DNA of 64,000 bases from Marinomonas profundimaris (GTDB lineage: Bacteria; Pseudomonadota; Gammaproteobacteria; Pseudomonadales; Marinomonadaceae), in contig NZ_AYOZ01000034.1 in NCBI RefSeq assembly GCF_000508165.1, positions 186,001 to 250,000 on the forward strand, read 5' to 3'. This document shows positions 26,687 through 35,648 of the stretch, one piece after another. Numbering within the stretch: the first letter of the stretch is position 1; every line of letters starts with the position of its first letter. A program made the position numbers and the translations under genes. The notes beneath the pieces were generated by a model. The model did no database searches and was not told the origin of the DNA. It saw only the letters and a program-made list of their open reading frames with translations.

Positions 26687-27202
26687 ATGTCCAGCCATCC
26701 CCCTTTGGTACAAACCCGTAAACCCGGAGAAAGTTCGTTCTGTTTCCTCTTGGTCATGGGCAGCCTTTATTTATTCTGGCAAGCTTACAAAATCTCAGGA
26801 TTCAGTGAATTAAGCTCTCCTGGCGCTTTTCCGCTGGCCGCCTCTGCGACCATGGTGCTTGCGTCTTGCATTGTCTTCATTAACACCTTAAAACGCCCAG
26901 CCGCAGAAGGTGTTCGCTTTGTTTATCATTGCTTCCCACCCATTGTCGCGACCATTATGGCGCTGATTTTGATCTACTCTGTCGTACTGGAAAGCCTTGG
27001 TTTTATCCTTTCTAGCTTTGCTTTTTTGTTTATTACCATTCAGTTTTTATATCGACGCAGTGTACTGACAACGCTCTCAATTACCCTGCTGGCGTTGGTT
27101 GTTGTCTACACTGTTTTTCGCCTCGTTTTTCAAGTCGTCCTGCCAGAAGGCATCGTACCTGAGCGCGAAATTTTGTCCTCAATAAAGTCTCTGTGGAGAT
27201 AG
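26687..27202 (+). CDS. tctB: TTT transporter small membrane subunit (TctB type)
   Basis: A 171-residue protein with four hydrophobic helices (about 22-40, 48-68, 83-103 and 117-140) and a conserved-looking SPGAFPLAASATM segment. This is typical of the poorly conserved TctB subunit. It lies between tctC and tctA, 8 bp before the latter. Gene context is the main evidence. Confidence 0.85.
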   Translation: MSSHPPLVQTRKPGESSFCFLLVMGSLYLFWQAYKISGFSELSSPGAFPLAASATMVLASCIVFINTLKRPAAEGVRFVYHCFPPIVATIMALILIYSVVLESLGFILSSFAFLFITIQFLYRRSVLTTLSITLLALVVVYTVFRLVFQVVLPEGIVPEREILSSIKSLWR

Positions 27203-27209
27203 TTATTTT

Positions 27210-28709
27210 ATGGATGCTTTACATTATTTCGCCATGTCATGGCTGTCACCTGAATTACTTGCCTTAACGGCACTCGGTACGTTCTTAGGAATTTACGTTG
27301 GAGCCATTCCGGGTCTGTCCGTGACCATGGCTGTGTCCATCCTGATTTCTTTTACCTTCTCATGGGACGTGAATTATGCGCTTTGCTTAATGGTCGGCGT
27401 TTATATGGGTGGTGTATATGGTGGTTCTCGTACCGCCATATTGTTAAACATTCCTGGCGCGCCATCGGCGATAGCCACCGCGCTGGATGGCTACCCATTA
27501 GCCAAAAAAGGCTTAGCGGGCGAAGCCATCGGTTTATCCACCGTGATGTCTGTTGTTGGTGGTTTTGTCGGCATTATCGTCTTAGCCATTGCTGCGCCAC
27601 CCATCAGTGAGTTTGCCATTACCTTCCAGCCTCGTGACTACATGTTGCTTGGCATTTTAGGCATTATGCTGGTGGGCTCACTTTCCGGTAGCAGCTTAGC
27701 AAGAGGCATTTTTGCCGGAGCGCTCGGGCTATTAATTGGTACCGTTGGGCTTGACCCAATGACCGCCGAAGAGCGCTTTACGTTTGGCGTTGTGGAACTT
27801 TGGGATGGCATTAACCCTGTCGCGGTAATGATTGGCATGTTTGGTATTTCAGAAGCCTTACACCAGCTACATCACATGAATAAAGCCGTGGTGAAGCAGA
27901 AAATTTCTCGCATTATCCCAAAATGGTCTGATGTGAAAAAGTACATGCCATTGAGCTTACAAACGTCTTTTATCGGCGTTATCGTTGGTGCATTACCGGG
28001 TACGGGTGGAGACATTGCCGCACTGATGGCCTACGACCACGCGAAACGTGTCACTAAGAACCCCAAGGTTCCTTTTGGTGAAGGTGCAAAAGAAGGTCTA
28101 ATCGCACCAGAAGCCGCCAATAACGCCGCCGTAGGTGGGGCTTATATCCCAATGCTAACGCTTGGCATTCCTGGTGATGCGGTTACCGCGGTGTTTATCG
28201 GTGCTTTGTTTATCCATGGTTTGAATCCCGGCCCTTTGTTGCTGATTGAACAGCCGCACATGTTCTGGTTTACCGTCGGTAACCTGACGCTGGCCAACAT
28301 ATTCGTGCTGATCTTCGGCTTAACGGGGATTCGACTTTTCTCGAAAATTGTCGAATGTCCGAAAGGCGTGCTTATTCCGCTCATTTTCTTATTGTCGATT
28401 GTCGGTGCTTATGCGATCAACAATGCCATCACCGACATTTGGTGGATGCTGGCTTTCGGTGTCTTTGGCTACTTTATGCGCCTTTACGGATTCCCTGTTG
28501 GGCCCGTTATCTTGGGCGTCATTCTGAGTTCACTGACCGATGAAAACTGGCGTCGAGCGATTTTGACCGAGCGAGGCAGCGTAAGCGACTTGTTTATCAA
28601 CATGCTTCAAAGCCCTCTGTCTGCCGTACTGTTCAGTGTTATTGTCTTGATTCTTGTTAGCAAAACCCCTATTTGGAAAAAAGTCTTCAAGCCAAAAATC
28701 AAGTCGTAA
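27210..28709 (+). CDS. tctA: TTT transporter large membrane subunit (TctA type)
   Basis: A 499-residue permease with about 12 helices. The duplicated family motifs are GAIPGLSVTMA in the first half and GALPGTGGDIAALMAYDHAKR in the second. It translocates the TctC-bound acid using the ion gradient. It is the last gene of the operon and is followed by a strong terminator. Confidence 0.93.
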   Translation: MDALHYFAMSWLSPELLALTALGTFLGIYVGAIPGLSVTMAVSILISFTFSWDVNYALCLMVGVYMGGVYGGSRTAILLNIPGAPSAIATALDGYPLAKKGLAGEAIGLSTVMSVVGGFVGIIVLAIAAPPISEFAITFQPRDYMLLGILGIMLVGSLSGSSLARGIFAGALGLLIGTVGLDPMTAEERFTFGVVELWDGINPVAVMIGMFGISEALHQLHHMNKAVVKQKISRIIPKWSDVKKYMPLSLQTSFIGVIVGALPGTGGDIAALMAYDHAKRVTKNPKVPFGEGAKEGLIAPEAANNAAVGGAYIPMLTLGIPGDAVTAVFIGALFIHGLNPGPLLLIEQPHMFWFTVGNLTLANIFVLIFGLTGIRLFSKIVECPKGVLIPLIFLLSIVGAYAINNAITDIWWMLAFGVFGYFMRLYGFPVGPVILGVILSSLTDENWRRAILTERGSVSDLFINMLQSPLSAVLFSVIVLILVSKTPIWKKVFKPKIKS

Positions 28710-28735
28710 ACCCGACTAAAACACACTAAACAACA

Positions 28736-28785
28736 AAGCCAAACCACCAGATTATCGATTAGTAATCTGATGGTTTGGCTTTTTT
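28736..28785 (+). terminator. Rho-independent terminator of tctCBA
   Basis: A long stem (28736-28754 with 28763-28781, one mismatch) and 8-nt loop are followed by a run of T. Confidence 0.9.
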
Positions 28786-29012
28786 ATGCCCGCGCTTTTC
28801 CTGTTGATAAACAACCCCGCTTATGTAATTGACCATCTGATTTTCTGCATCAGAAGAACAGTATATTCCTAGAAAACACATAAGTTTTCACCTGCATAGT
28901 CGCTCTCTAACGCGTTCAAAACCGCTCAAGCAGAAAAACAAACGCCTGACCTTATGACTCAATGTTTGTGAACAATTCGTCCAAAGTGCTTCTTAACGCC
29001 TTTTTTAAGCAT
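28786..29012. other. Spacer between two convergent terminators
   Basis: The stretch between the tctA terminator and the terminator of the 29091-30944 gene shows no gene, repeat or clear site. Confidence 0.5.
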
Positions 29013-29043
29013 AAAAAAACCGGAGATCGTTTCCGATCTCCGG
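29013..29043 (-). terminator. Rho-independent terminator of the quiC-type gene
   Basis: A 10-bp GC-rich stem (29020-29029 with 29034-29043) with a TTTC loop; on the minus strand seven T residues (29019-29013) follow. Confidence 0.9.
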
Positions 29044-29090
29044 CTGAAGAACACACCATGAATTAACCCACCCCCCGCAATGGAAATGGA

Positions 29091-30944
29091 CTATTTTTTC
29101 TCTTGGCGTGCTTGGGAGGCAAGACGCACAAAGGCATTTGCTTCACCATAACGGCTGTAGTCACCCACTCGTTGTACAACTTCAAAAAAGACACCATGAA
29201 CCTCTTCCGTGTAAAAATGGAAAAATTCACCTTCGTCATTTTGGTCGTACATAATATTGTGTGACTGCAATTTTTTAATCATCTCTGAAGGCAAGCCAAA
29301 GCGTGCTTCAATATCACGATAATAATTTTGAGGAATCGGTAACTGCTTCTCGCTATCAATGTTTTTTGCCGCCGCAAAAATATCATCACAAGCAAAGGCA
29401 ATTTGATGCACACCAGAGCCTTTTGATTTCTGAATAAAACGCTGAGCGGACGCATCACGCGCATTGGTCATATTCAGAGGAATACGCACGCGCTTGTCTT
29501 TGCTCAATGCCGTACGACTGACAACCAAACCATGAATATCAGGCAGGTCTTGGCTGGCGTCGATATCAAAGCCAAACAAAGATTTATAGAAGAAAGTCGC
29601 GGACAAGAAATCCGTATTAGTCACCGTTTGTCCGATGTGATCAAAGCGCGTTAAGCCAACGCCAGATTCCCCTTGAATACCTTGAATCGGCTTAAAGTCG
29701 ACATCAAAAAAACGCACAGCCGCGTCCGCAGACACCAGATACACCAAACTGTCGCCAATACCGCGAATCGCTGGAATGTTTAACTCGCCAGGGCCAGCCT
29801 GATTATCAAAACGCTCGACTAAATAACGTTCCGCAAGGGACAAGGTGGCTTTCACATCGTCAGAAGCAAACGCCATGGCACACACCGACACGCCGTGTTT
29901 TTGGAAGTGCTCGTGTGCCTGACTTTTAGGCTCACGGTTTAAAATCAAATTGATATTGCCTTGGCGCATTAAACTGACATTTTTAGAACGGTGTTTATGC
30001 GTTTCTTCGAAACCCAATTGAGCCAATGTGTTGGTCAGTGCTTCGCCGCTCTCCCCTTCGATCGCAAACTCTAAGAACTCAACGTCCTTCACTTGAGGCG
30101 CTTGAATGGGGGCGGTTTTTTCTTCTCGCTTACTGACTGTTTGATCGTCTAACCAAATCAATGAGCGCATGCCATCAATGGCTTTTTCTAGCGGAGAAGA
30201 AGAACGGAACTCGTCGTTGAAAATTTCATGGGACAGGTAATCATCAAAGCCTTTGTCTTTCAGAACTTGTAGAAATTCGACAACCGGCATATCGCCTTGG
30301 CCAGGGAAACAACGGAAGTGTCGGCTGTATTGAAGCACATCCATTTGCAAACTTGGCGCATCGGCCACTTGCACAAGAGCAATCTTATTCAGTGGGATCT
30401 CATCGCGCAAAACGTCTAGGGTATTGCCACGGGAGAACATGTGAAAAGTGTCTAAAATAATACCGAGGTTCGGATGGTCAACGCGCTTAACAAGATCCCA
30501 TGCATCATGGTAATCCTTAATATGGAAGCCCCACGCCAACGCTTCATAACCCAGCATGATGCCTTCTTTTTTGGCGATCTCGGCCAGAGCAAACAAATCC
30601 GCCGCGCACACGTCACGATCAGGGGAAGAGTAAGGCTGCACATTACTGCAAAACAAAAGACGGTTCGTGCCCAACTCATGCGCTACGTCGATCTTATGTT
30701 GCAACATGCTCGCCTTTTGTGAACGCATGGGTTCTGGCATGCCTTCCATGTCACGGAACGGCTGCAACGCAATAATTTCCAAGCCAAGATCTTGCGCCAT
30801 GCGACGCGCGTCTTTTGGCGTCCCATCAAACTGAGTCAAATCATTTTCGAAGATCTCTACACCTTGAAAACCGGCTTTTGACGCGGCTTCAAATTTTTCT
30901 CTCAGCGTGCCTGAAATGGTAACGGTTGCGAGTGCTGTTTTCAT
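29091..30944 (-). CDS. quiC: 3-dehydroshikimate dehydratase, QuiC type with HPPD-like C-terminus
   Basis: Converts 3-dehydroshikimate to protocatechuate. The protein has 617 residues and two domains. Residues 1-265 form an AP-endonuclease-like TIM barrel with the metal ligands expected in GYEALAWGFH, IILDTFHMFSRG and SHEIFND. Residues about 290-610 form two VOC modules like 4-hydroxyphenylpyruvate dioxygenase, with the iron triad (FDHIGQTV, VHQIAFACDD, FFEVVQR). This fused form is known from Pseudomonas QuiC1. Whether the VOC half has its own activity is unsettled for the family. It is divergent from a PcaQ-like LysR gene, with a large palindrome in the gap. Confidence 0.88.
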   Translation of the reverse strand: MKTALATVTISGTLREKFEAASKAGFQGVEIFENDLTQFDGTPKDARRMAQDLGLEIIALQPFRDMEGMPEPMRSQKASMLQHKIDVAHELGTNRLLFCSNVQPYSSPDRDVCAADLFALAEIAKKEGIMLGYEALAWGFHIKDYHDAWDLVKRVDHPNLGIILDTFHMFSRGNTLDVLRDEIPLNKIALVQVADAPSLQMDVLQYSRHFRCFPGQGDMPVVEFLQVLKDKGFDDYLSHEIFNDEFRSSSPLEKAIDGMRSLIWLDDQTVSKREEKTAPIQAPQVKDVEFLEFAIEGESGEALTNTLAQLGFEETHKHRSKNVSLMRQGNINLILNREPKSQAHEHFQKHGVSVCAMAFASDDVKATLSLAERYLVERFDNQAGPGELNIPAIRGIGDSLVYLVSADAAVRFFDVDFKPIQGIQGESGVGLTRFDHIGQTVTNTDFLSATFFYKSLFGFDIDASQDLPDIHGLVVSRTALSKDKRVRIPLNMTNARDASAQRFIQKSKGSGVHQIAFACDDIFAAAKNIDSEKQLPIPQNYYRDIEARFGLPSEMIKKLQSHNIMYDQNDEGEFFHFYTEEVHGVFFEVVQRVGDYSRYGEANAFVRLASQARQEKK

Positions 30945-30984
30945 GATGTCGCCCTGACGGTTCGTATTCTATAACTAAATCGAT

Positions 30985-31019
30985 ATATAAGAGACAATGC
31001 AGGTTTATTGCTCTTATAT
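30985..31019. promoter_or_regulatory. Large inverted repeat upstream of quiC
   Basis: The outer arms ATATAAGAG (30985-30993) and CTCTTATAT (31011-31019) and inner arms CAAT/ATTG pair, with one bulged A at 30994. It lies 41-75 bp upstream of quiC. It may be an operator for the neighbouring LysR protein or a leader hairpin. Confidence 0.5.
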
Positions 31020-31262
31020 TTACTATTATTGATGCTAGCACAAGATTTTTGTCTGTAGCGCCATCTTAAGAATGAAATAAAGCGCAAAAAATATATCGAA
31101 AAAGGAATACATAGAGCCTTTTCAAATACGGCATTTAGGAGTGTAATATAGAAAATTATTCCCTTATTAGCGTGGGCTTCACGCCTAATTCCTGTGTGTT
31201 TCTTACAAGCGACTGATTGATCAGCCACTAATACCCATGCGTATACGACGGGAGTCTCTTCT
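31020..31262. other. Divergent promoter region between quiC and the LysR gene
   Basis: Apart from the inverted repeat at 30985-31019, the 318-bp gap between the two start codons contains only AT-rich sequence and no convincing gene. The last 60 bp are the leader of the LysR gene. Confidence 0.4.
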
Positions 31263-32228
31263 ATGCTAGAAAACCGTATCAAATATCGCCACCTTCAATG
31301 TTTTTTGGAAGTTACTCGACAAGGCAGTGTGGTTCGCGCCGCCGATGTGTTGGCACTCACACAGCCCGCTGTATCAAAAAAACTCAAAGAATTGGAAGAC
31401 ATTCTTGGCGTTCGTTTACTGGAACGCAGTAAAAAAGGCGTTGAATTGACACCGTACGGCAACGTCTTTTTAGAGCACGCTAGCACCAGTGTAGCCGCCT
31501 TGCGAGAAGGAACAGAGCGTGTCGCTCAAGCGCAACAAAAAGGTATTAGCCATATTAGTATTGGCGTATTACCAACCGTTGCAACCAGCATTTTACCCGA
31601 ATCAGTCAAACGTTTTCGCACCGGTGGAATGGACGCTCGCCTGCATTTAGTAACCGGGCCAAACGCCATGTTAATGAGCCAATTACGAGTGGGGGAACTG
31701 GATTTGGTCGTCGGCCGCTTGGGTGTGCCTGAAGTCATGTCTGGCTTGTCTTTTCAGCATCTGTATTCAGAACAAGTCACTTTTACGGTTCGCCCTAATC
31801 ATCCGCTTTTAACGAAAGAAAATTTTCAAATCAGCGACGTTGCAGACTACACCGTGCTATATCCACCCAAAGGTTCCATCACAGCGCCGTATGTAGATCG
31901 CTTTTTGTTGTCTCAAGGCGTGAGTACGCTGAATGACCGTATCGACACTGTGTCGGACTCTTTTGGCAAAGAGTTCATTCGGAATAATGATGCGGTTTGG
32001 ATCATTTCTCGTGGGGTTGTCGCGCGTGAAATCGCAGACGGTGAGCTGGCCGAACTGCCCATTGACACCAAAGAAACCTTGGGCGCGGTAGGACTCACTA
32101 CACGGGCAGATTCAGTACCCTCTATGGCGTTAAAGCTCTTCATGACGGCGATCCGAGAAACCGCAAAAACCTTAGACAGCTATTACAAACCCATAGACCA
32201 CCATCCCAAAGACGGTCCTACAATTTAA
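31263..32228 (+). CDS. PcaQ-like LysR family regulator
   Basis: A 321-residue protein. The winged helix (6-64) contains TQPAVSKKLKELEDILGVRLLER. The effector domain (about 95-300) includes GVLPTVATSILPESVKRF and GELDLVVGRLG, features shared with PcaQ/GbpR-type activators of aromatic and sugar-acid pathways. It is divergent from quiC and upstream of an AEC carrier on its own strand, so both are candidate targets. The effector would be a pathway acid such as protocatechuate or dehydroshikimate (inference). Confidence 0.82.
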   Translation: MLENRIKYRHLQCFLEVTRQGSVVRAADVLALTQPAVSKKLKELEDILGVRLLERSKKGVELTPYGNVFLEHASTSVAALREGTERVAQAQQKGISHISIGVLPTVATSILPESVKRFRTGGMDARLHLVTGPNAMLMSQLRVGELDLVVGRLGVPEVMSGLSFQHLYSEQVTFTVRPNHPLLTKENFQISDVADYTVLYPPKGSITAPYVDRFLLSQGVSTLNDRIDTVSDSFGKEFIRNNDAVWIISRGVVAREIADGELAELPIDTKETLGAVGLTTRADSVPSMALKLFMTAIRETAKTLDSYYKPIDHHPKDGPTI

Positions 32229-32277
32229 TTCATTTCGCTTAATAAGCACGTAGACTGTCGCCGAAAAGGAACAAGAA

Positions 32278-33219
32278 ATGCTGACTATTGTTGCCATCAC
32301 CACGCCTATTTTCATCATGATAATGTTGGGGTATTTTGCGGTTCGTAGTCAGTTGGTTCCCAGCGATACCATTGCCGGCATGTCGAAAATCGTCATGTAT
32401 TTTACGCTGCCTGCTTTGATTTTTAGTACCTTAGCAAGAATGGAGTTCGATGAAGTCATTGTGCCAACCTATCTTGCTACTTACGCCATTGGCTCGGTAT
32501 TAACGCTGCTGATTGGCTTGTTTATTAGCTTAAAACTGATGAACAAGTCTTTGACGGAGAGTACGCTGAAAGGCTTAGGGATGTCGAATTCAAACTCCGC
32601 GTTCTTTGCGTATCCGGTCATGTTACTGGCGTTTAGCAATCCGCCAACGGCATCTTTTGCCATGTCGCTGATCATCGAGAATATTCTAATTCTGCCACTC
32701 GCGTTCGTCATTCTGGAAGTCAGCTCTTCCCGTGGACAAGGCCTTAACCCTGTTCGAATGGTGTATACCGTTCTGAAACGATTACTCAAGAACCCACTTA
32801 TTCTTGCGGTAACAGGTGGTGTATTAGCGTCGACCTTTCACTTGGCCATGCCCGCGGTGATCGATCGCGTATTGGTCATGCTGTCAGGGGCTTCCGCCAC
32901 GCTCGCGTTGATTGTATTAGGCGGCTCTTTGGTCGGCACCAGCTTAAAAGGCAACGCTACCGACATTTGTTTTGTGACGGTTGGTAAACTGGTATTGCAC
33001 CCAATCATGATCGCGGTTGTCGCGCTGTTTATGCCAGACATGGACCGCAATTTATTACTCGGCGGCATTTTGATTGCCGCGGTACCAATGATGAGCATCT
33101 ACCCTATTATTGGTAGCCAATATGGATTTCGCTCAATCTGTGCCAGTATTTTGCTCATTACCACATTGGCGTCTTTTGTCACACTCGCCATTATTTTGTC
33201 GCTAATGGGACTCAGCTAA
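32278..33219 (+). CDS. AEC family transporter
   Basis: A 313-residue inner-membrane carrier with about ten helices in two halves. Family features are MSKIVMYFTLPALIFSTLARM near the start, GMSNSNSAFFAYPVMLLAF and the final SMYPIIGSQYG-like block (MSIYPIIGSQYGF). Bacterial AEC proteins (MdcF, MleP types) move malonate, malate or similar acids. It follows the PcaQ-like regulator by 49 bp. A second AEC protein at 33819-34751 is clearly its paralogue. Confidence 0.88.
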   Translation: MLTIVAITTPIFIMIMLGYFAVRSQLVPSDTIAGMSKIVMYFTLPALIFSTLARMEFDEVIVPTYLATYAIGSVLTLLIGLFISLKLMNKSLTESTLKGLGMSNSNSAFFAYPVMLLAFSNPPTASFAMSLIIENILILPLAFVILEVSSSRGQGLNPVRMVYTVLKRLLKNPLILAVTGGVLASTFHLAMPAVIDRVLVMLSGASATLALIVLGGSLVGTSLKGNATDICFVTVGKLVLHPIMIAVVALFMPDMDRNLLLGGILIAAVPMMSIYPIIGSQYGFRSICASILLITTLASFVTLAIILSLMGLS

Positions 33220-33231
33220 CTCGTACAAAAA

Positions 33232-33277
33232 ACCGAGTGTTGGTTCTAATAAGCAGTGACTCGAAACAACACTCGGT
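33232..33277. terminator. Hairpin between convergent AEC and aroQ genes
   Basis: An 11-bp perfect stem (33232-33242 with 33267-33277) with a 24-nt loop, flanked by A-runs on the left and AATTTT on the right. A bidirectional terminator is plausible, though the loop is long. Confidence 0.5.
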
Positions 33278-33318
33278 CTCAATTTTCATCGGAAGCAATG
33301 TGTTGGCAATCGCCATGC

Positions 33319-33771
33319 TTACGCTTTCAGTTTGCTCACCAAACCTTGAATCCCCAACACGTAGCCTTGCACCCCCATGCCGACCACAATACCCGCTGCG
33401 GCAGGTGAGATGTAAGAATGATGACGAAACGCTTCACGCGCATGGACATTGCTAATGTGCACTTCGATCACAGGCACATCGGCGCCTTTTATTGCATCAT
33501 GCAATGCAATCGACGTATGCGTATAAGCACCTGGATTGAACACCACGCCCAACATGTCACCTGTCTTCACTCGGCGACCTGCTTCATGAATCCAATCAAT
33601 CAAAGCACCTTCATGGTTAGATTGATGACACTCAACGTCATGACCCAATGTCGCGGCGGCATCCTGACACAGGCTTTCCACATCGGTTAAGGTTTCATAA
33701 CCATAGGTTGCCGGCTCGCGCGTGCCTAATAAGTTTAAGTTAGGACCATTTAATACCATGATAGTAGACAT
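33319..33771 (-). CDS. aroQ: Type II 3-dehydroquinate dehydratase
   Basis: Removes water from 3-dehydroquinate to form 3-dehydroshikimate. It is a 150-residue dodecameric enzyme. Visible signatures are GPNLNLLGTREP with the catalytic Tyr in TYGYETL, FNPGAYTHTSIAL and EVHISNVHAREAFRHHS with the catalytic His. Its position with a dehydrogenase of the AroE family and QuiC suggests a catabolic role, in addition to or instead of aromatic amino acid synthesis. It is the last of four minus-strand genes. Confidence 0.93.
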   Translation of the reverse strand: MSTIMVLNGPNLNLLGTREPATYGYETLTDVESLCQDAAATLGHDVECHQSNHEGALIDWIHEAGRRVKTGDMLGVVFNPGAYTHTSIALHDAIKGADVPVIEVHISNVHAREAFRHHSYISPAAAGIVVGMGVQGYVLGIQGLVSKLKA

Positions 33772-33818
33772 AATAATTTCTCCTAAAAGTCAGCGTAACA
33801 ATTCAATAAGTCGTACTT

Positions 33819-34751
33819 TTATACTAAAAAGCGCAGCAAAACACTTAATGTAAAAAAGGATAATACGGTGGTAATCAGTAAGGTACTGGCGCAAAAACTG
33901 CGCTCGCCATATTCGCCGCAAATTATGGGATAAGAACTAAACATAGGCATCGCCGCAAAAATAACCACCGCGATTTTCAATTCATTTGGCATGGTTGGCG
34001 TCAACAATAATAACGACATAGCCATCACGGGGAACACCACCAGCTTACCGACAGCCACCAAGAAGATCGGTGCTAAATGCCCCTTGATCGACACGCCCAC
34101 CAGCGATCCGCCAATCACGATTAATGCAGTCGACGCAGCACTCGCAGCCAACAGATCCAACCCTTTACCGGCAAAGCTTGGCAATCGCCAATCTAAAAGA
34201 GAAAACAACAGTCCCGCCGCCAACGCGATTAACATCGGGTTTGTTGAAATCCGCTTCAATACGATCAGAAATAAGTTTTTGCCGTTGCTTTCACTTTTAC
34301 CCAACATGGTTTCGATAAAGATCAAGCAAACGGGCAATAGGATAATATTTTCCACCATCAACGCCATCACAAACGCTTGCGTTAAGGGGTAATCAAAAAA
34401 TTGAAGAAGAACAGGAAAGCCAATAAATGCACTGTTGGACATGCTGGCTCCAACACCTCTGACGCCCGCTTTCACCAAACCATTTCCAAGCAATTTCCAA
34501 CTGAACAAGACGATGGTAAAAAATGTAACCAATCCACTTACGGCATAAACAGCAAGGTAATCGAAATGCAGAACCTCTTGTAATTCCATGTTGGAGAGTT
34601 TCATGAAGATCAAAGAAGGTAAGGCCAAATACAGCACAAAACGGCTAAGCCCCGGCAGCGCTGCCTGTGGAATAAATGAATAACGAACACAAAGAAAGCC
34701 CACCAATATCAGGAAAAAAATTGGCGCAGTGATGTTGATTACGGCTTCCAT
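33819..34751 (-). CDS. AEC family transporter, paralogue of the 32278-33219 gene
   Basis: A 310-residue carrier with the same landmarks as its neighbour (LSRFVLYLALPSLIFMKLSNM, GASMSNSAFIGFPVLLQFF, FSSYPIICGEYGER). It lies between aroQ and a GntR gene on the minus strand, 47 bp upstream of aroQ. A role in moving quinate, shikimate or a related acid is inferred from context only. Confidence 0.87.
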   Translation of the reverse strand: MEAVINITAPIFFLILVGFLCVRYSFIPQAALPGLSRFVLYLALPSLIFMKLSNMELQEVLHFDYLAVYAVSGLVTFFTIVLFSWKLLGNGLVKAGVRGVGASMSNSAFIGFPVLLQFFDYPLTQAFVMALMVENIILLPVCLIFIETMLGKSESNGKNLFLIVLKRISTNPMLIALAAGLLFSLLDWRLPSFAGKGLDLLAASAASTALIVIGGSLVGVSIKGHLAPIFLVAVGKLVVFPVMAMSLLLLTPTMPNELKIAVVIFAAMPMFSSYPIICGEYGERSFCASTLLITTVLSFFTLSVLLRFLV

Positions 34752-34834
34752 ATCGACAAGTCCTCGTTACTATTTAAATAATACCGTTAATTGAATGTTT
34801 TATGTTTCCACTAAGAGGCATTGAAAGGTGACTA

Positions 34835-35536
34835 TCAGGCAGAAGCAGACCCTTTCAACTGTGCCATTACCGGATCAGGAAGTGTTAACCCTTTTTGAAT
34901 ATGAGAATCGAGGATAAACAACACTTGCTCCATATCATCATCAATCAAGTGTTTCAGAAGTGTTTGGTGCTCTTCCATTGACGCTTTGCCGCGAAACGGA
35001 CGACGATGCAACGCCAATACTTGATAACGCATATACAGTTCAATCACCGACGCATGGTAACGAATTAGTTGCTGAGAACCACAATGTGACACCATGGTCA
35101 CGTGAAAATCTCGGTCCGCTTTTTCCCACGCCTGAACATGACTACCTTCGTCTTCCAGCATCAATTTTTCGACACAACTTAACCGAAAATGCGCACTTAT
35201 CAAGGCCGATTTCCACTCCATGTGCCCTGTTTTGTTTTCCATGGATTTTTGCACACCAGACAATTCTAACATCTGACGAAGCTCTAATAATTCACGTAAA
35301 TCGGCAGTAGAAACCGGTTTAACCGTAAACCCTTTCTGATCAACAAACAGCACAAAGCCATCCGACACTAAACGCATCAAGGTTTCACGAAGGGTATTCA
35401 CGCTGGCACTATAACGAAGACGTAAGGAGTTTAATTTAAGCTTTTCGCCTGGTGAAAGCGCTCCGGTTACAATATCGGAGCGAAGCTGTTCATAAACAGA
35501 CTGCCCAACCAGTTTACGGTCATCGGAGTTAATCAT
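34835..35536 (-). CDS. GntR family regulator, FadR/FCD subgroup
   Basis: A 233-residue repressor. The winged helix (about 12-72) contains YEQLRSDIVTGALSPGEKL and SVNTLRETLMRLVSDGF. The all-helical FCD domain (about 85-220) has RELLELRQMLELS and the metal-site histidines of FHVTMVSHCGS. Such proteins sense carboxylic acids. It is probably the local regulator of the aroE-like, AEC and aroQ genes that surround it on the same strand. Confidence 0.87.
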   Translation of the reverse strand: MINSDDRKLVGQSVYEQLRSDIVTGALSPGEKLKLNSLRLRYSASVNTLRETLMRLVSDGFVLFVDQKGFTVKPVSTADLRELLELRQMLELSGVQKSMENKTGHMEWKSALISAHFRLSCVEKLMLEDEGSHVQAWEKADRDFHVTMVSHCGSQQLIRYHASVIELYMRYQVLALHRRPFRGKASMEEHQTLLKHLIDDDMEQVLFILDSHIQKGLTLPDPVMAQLKGSASA

Positions 35537-35584
35537 AGAAAAATCTAGGGACCTTCTTTCGTTGTTGTATTGAGACCCAAACGA

Positions 35585-35606
35585 AAAGACGCCTTAAGGC
35601 GTCTTT
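35585..35606 (-). terminator. Terminator-like palindrome after the shikimate dehydrogenase gene
   Basis: A perfect 22-bp palindrome centred on TTAA (35585-35606). On the minus strand the stem is followed by CGTTTGGG, with only a few T, so strength is uncertain. It separates the AroE-like gene from the GntR gene. Confidence 0.6.
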
Positions 35607-35648
35607 ATTACCATTCATTCTATGAGTTTATTCGCCTTACAACAATCT

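Noticed and set aside
29091..30944. A 4-hydroxyphenylpyruvate dioxygenase of tyrosine breakdown
   Set aside because: Only the C-terminal half is HPPD-like; the TIM-barrel half and quinate-gene context point to 3-dehydroshikimate dehydratase.
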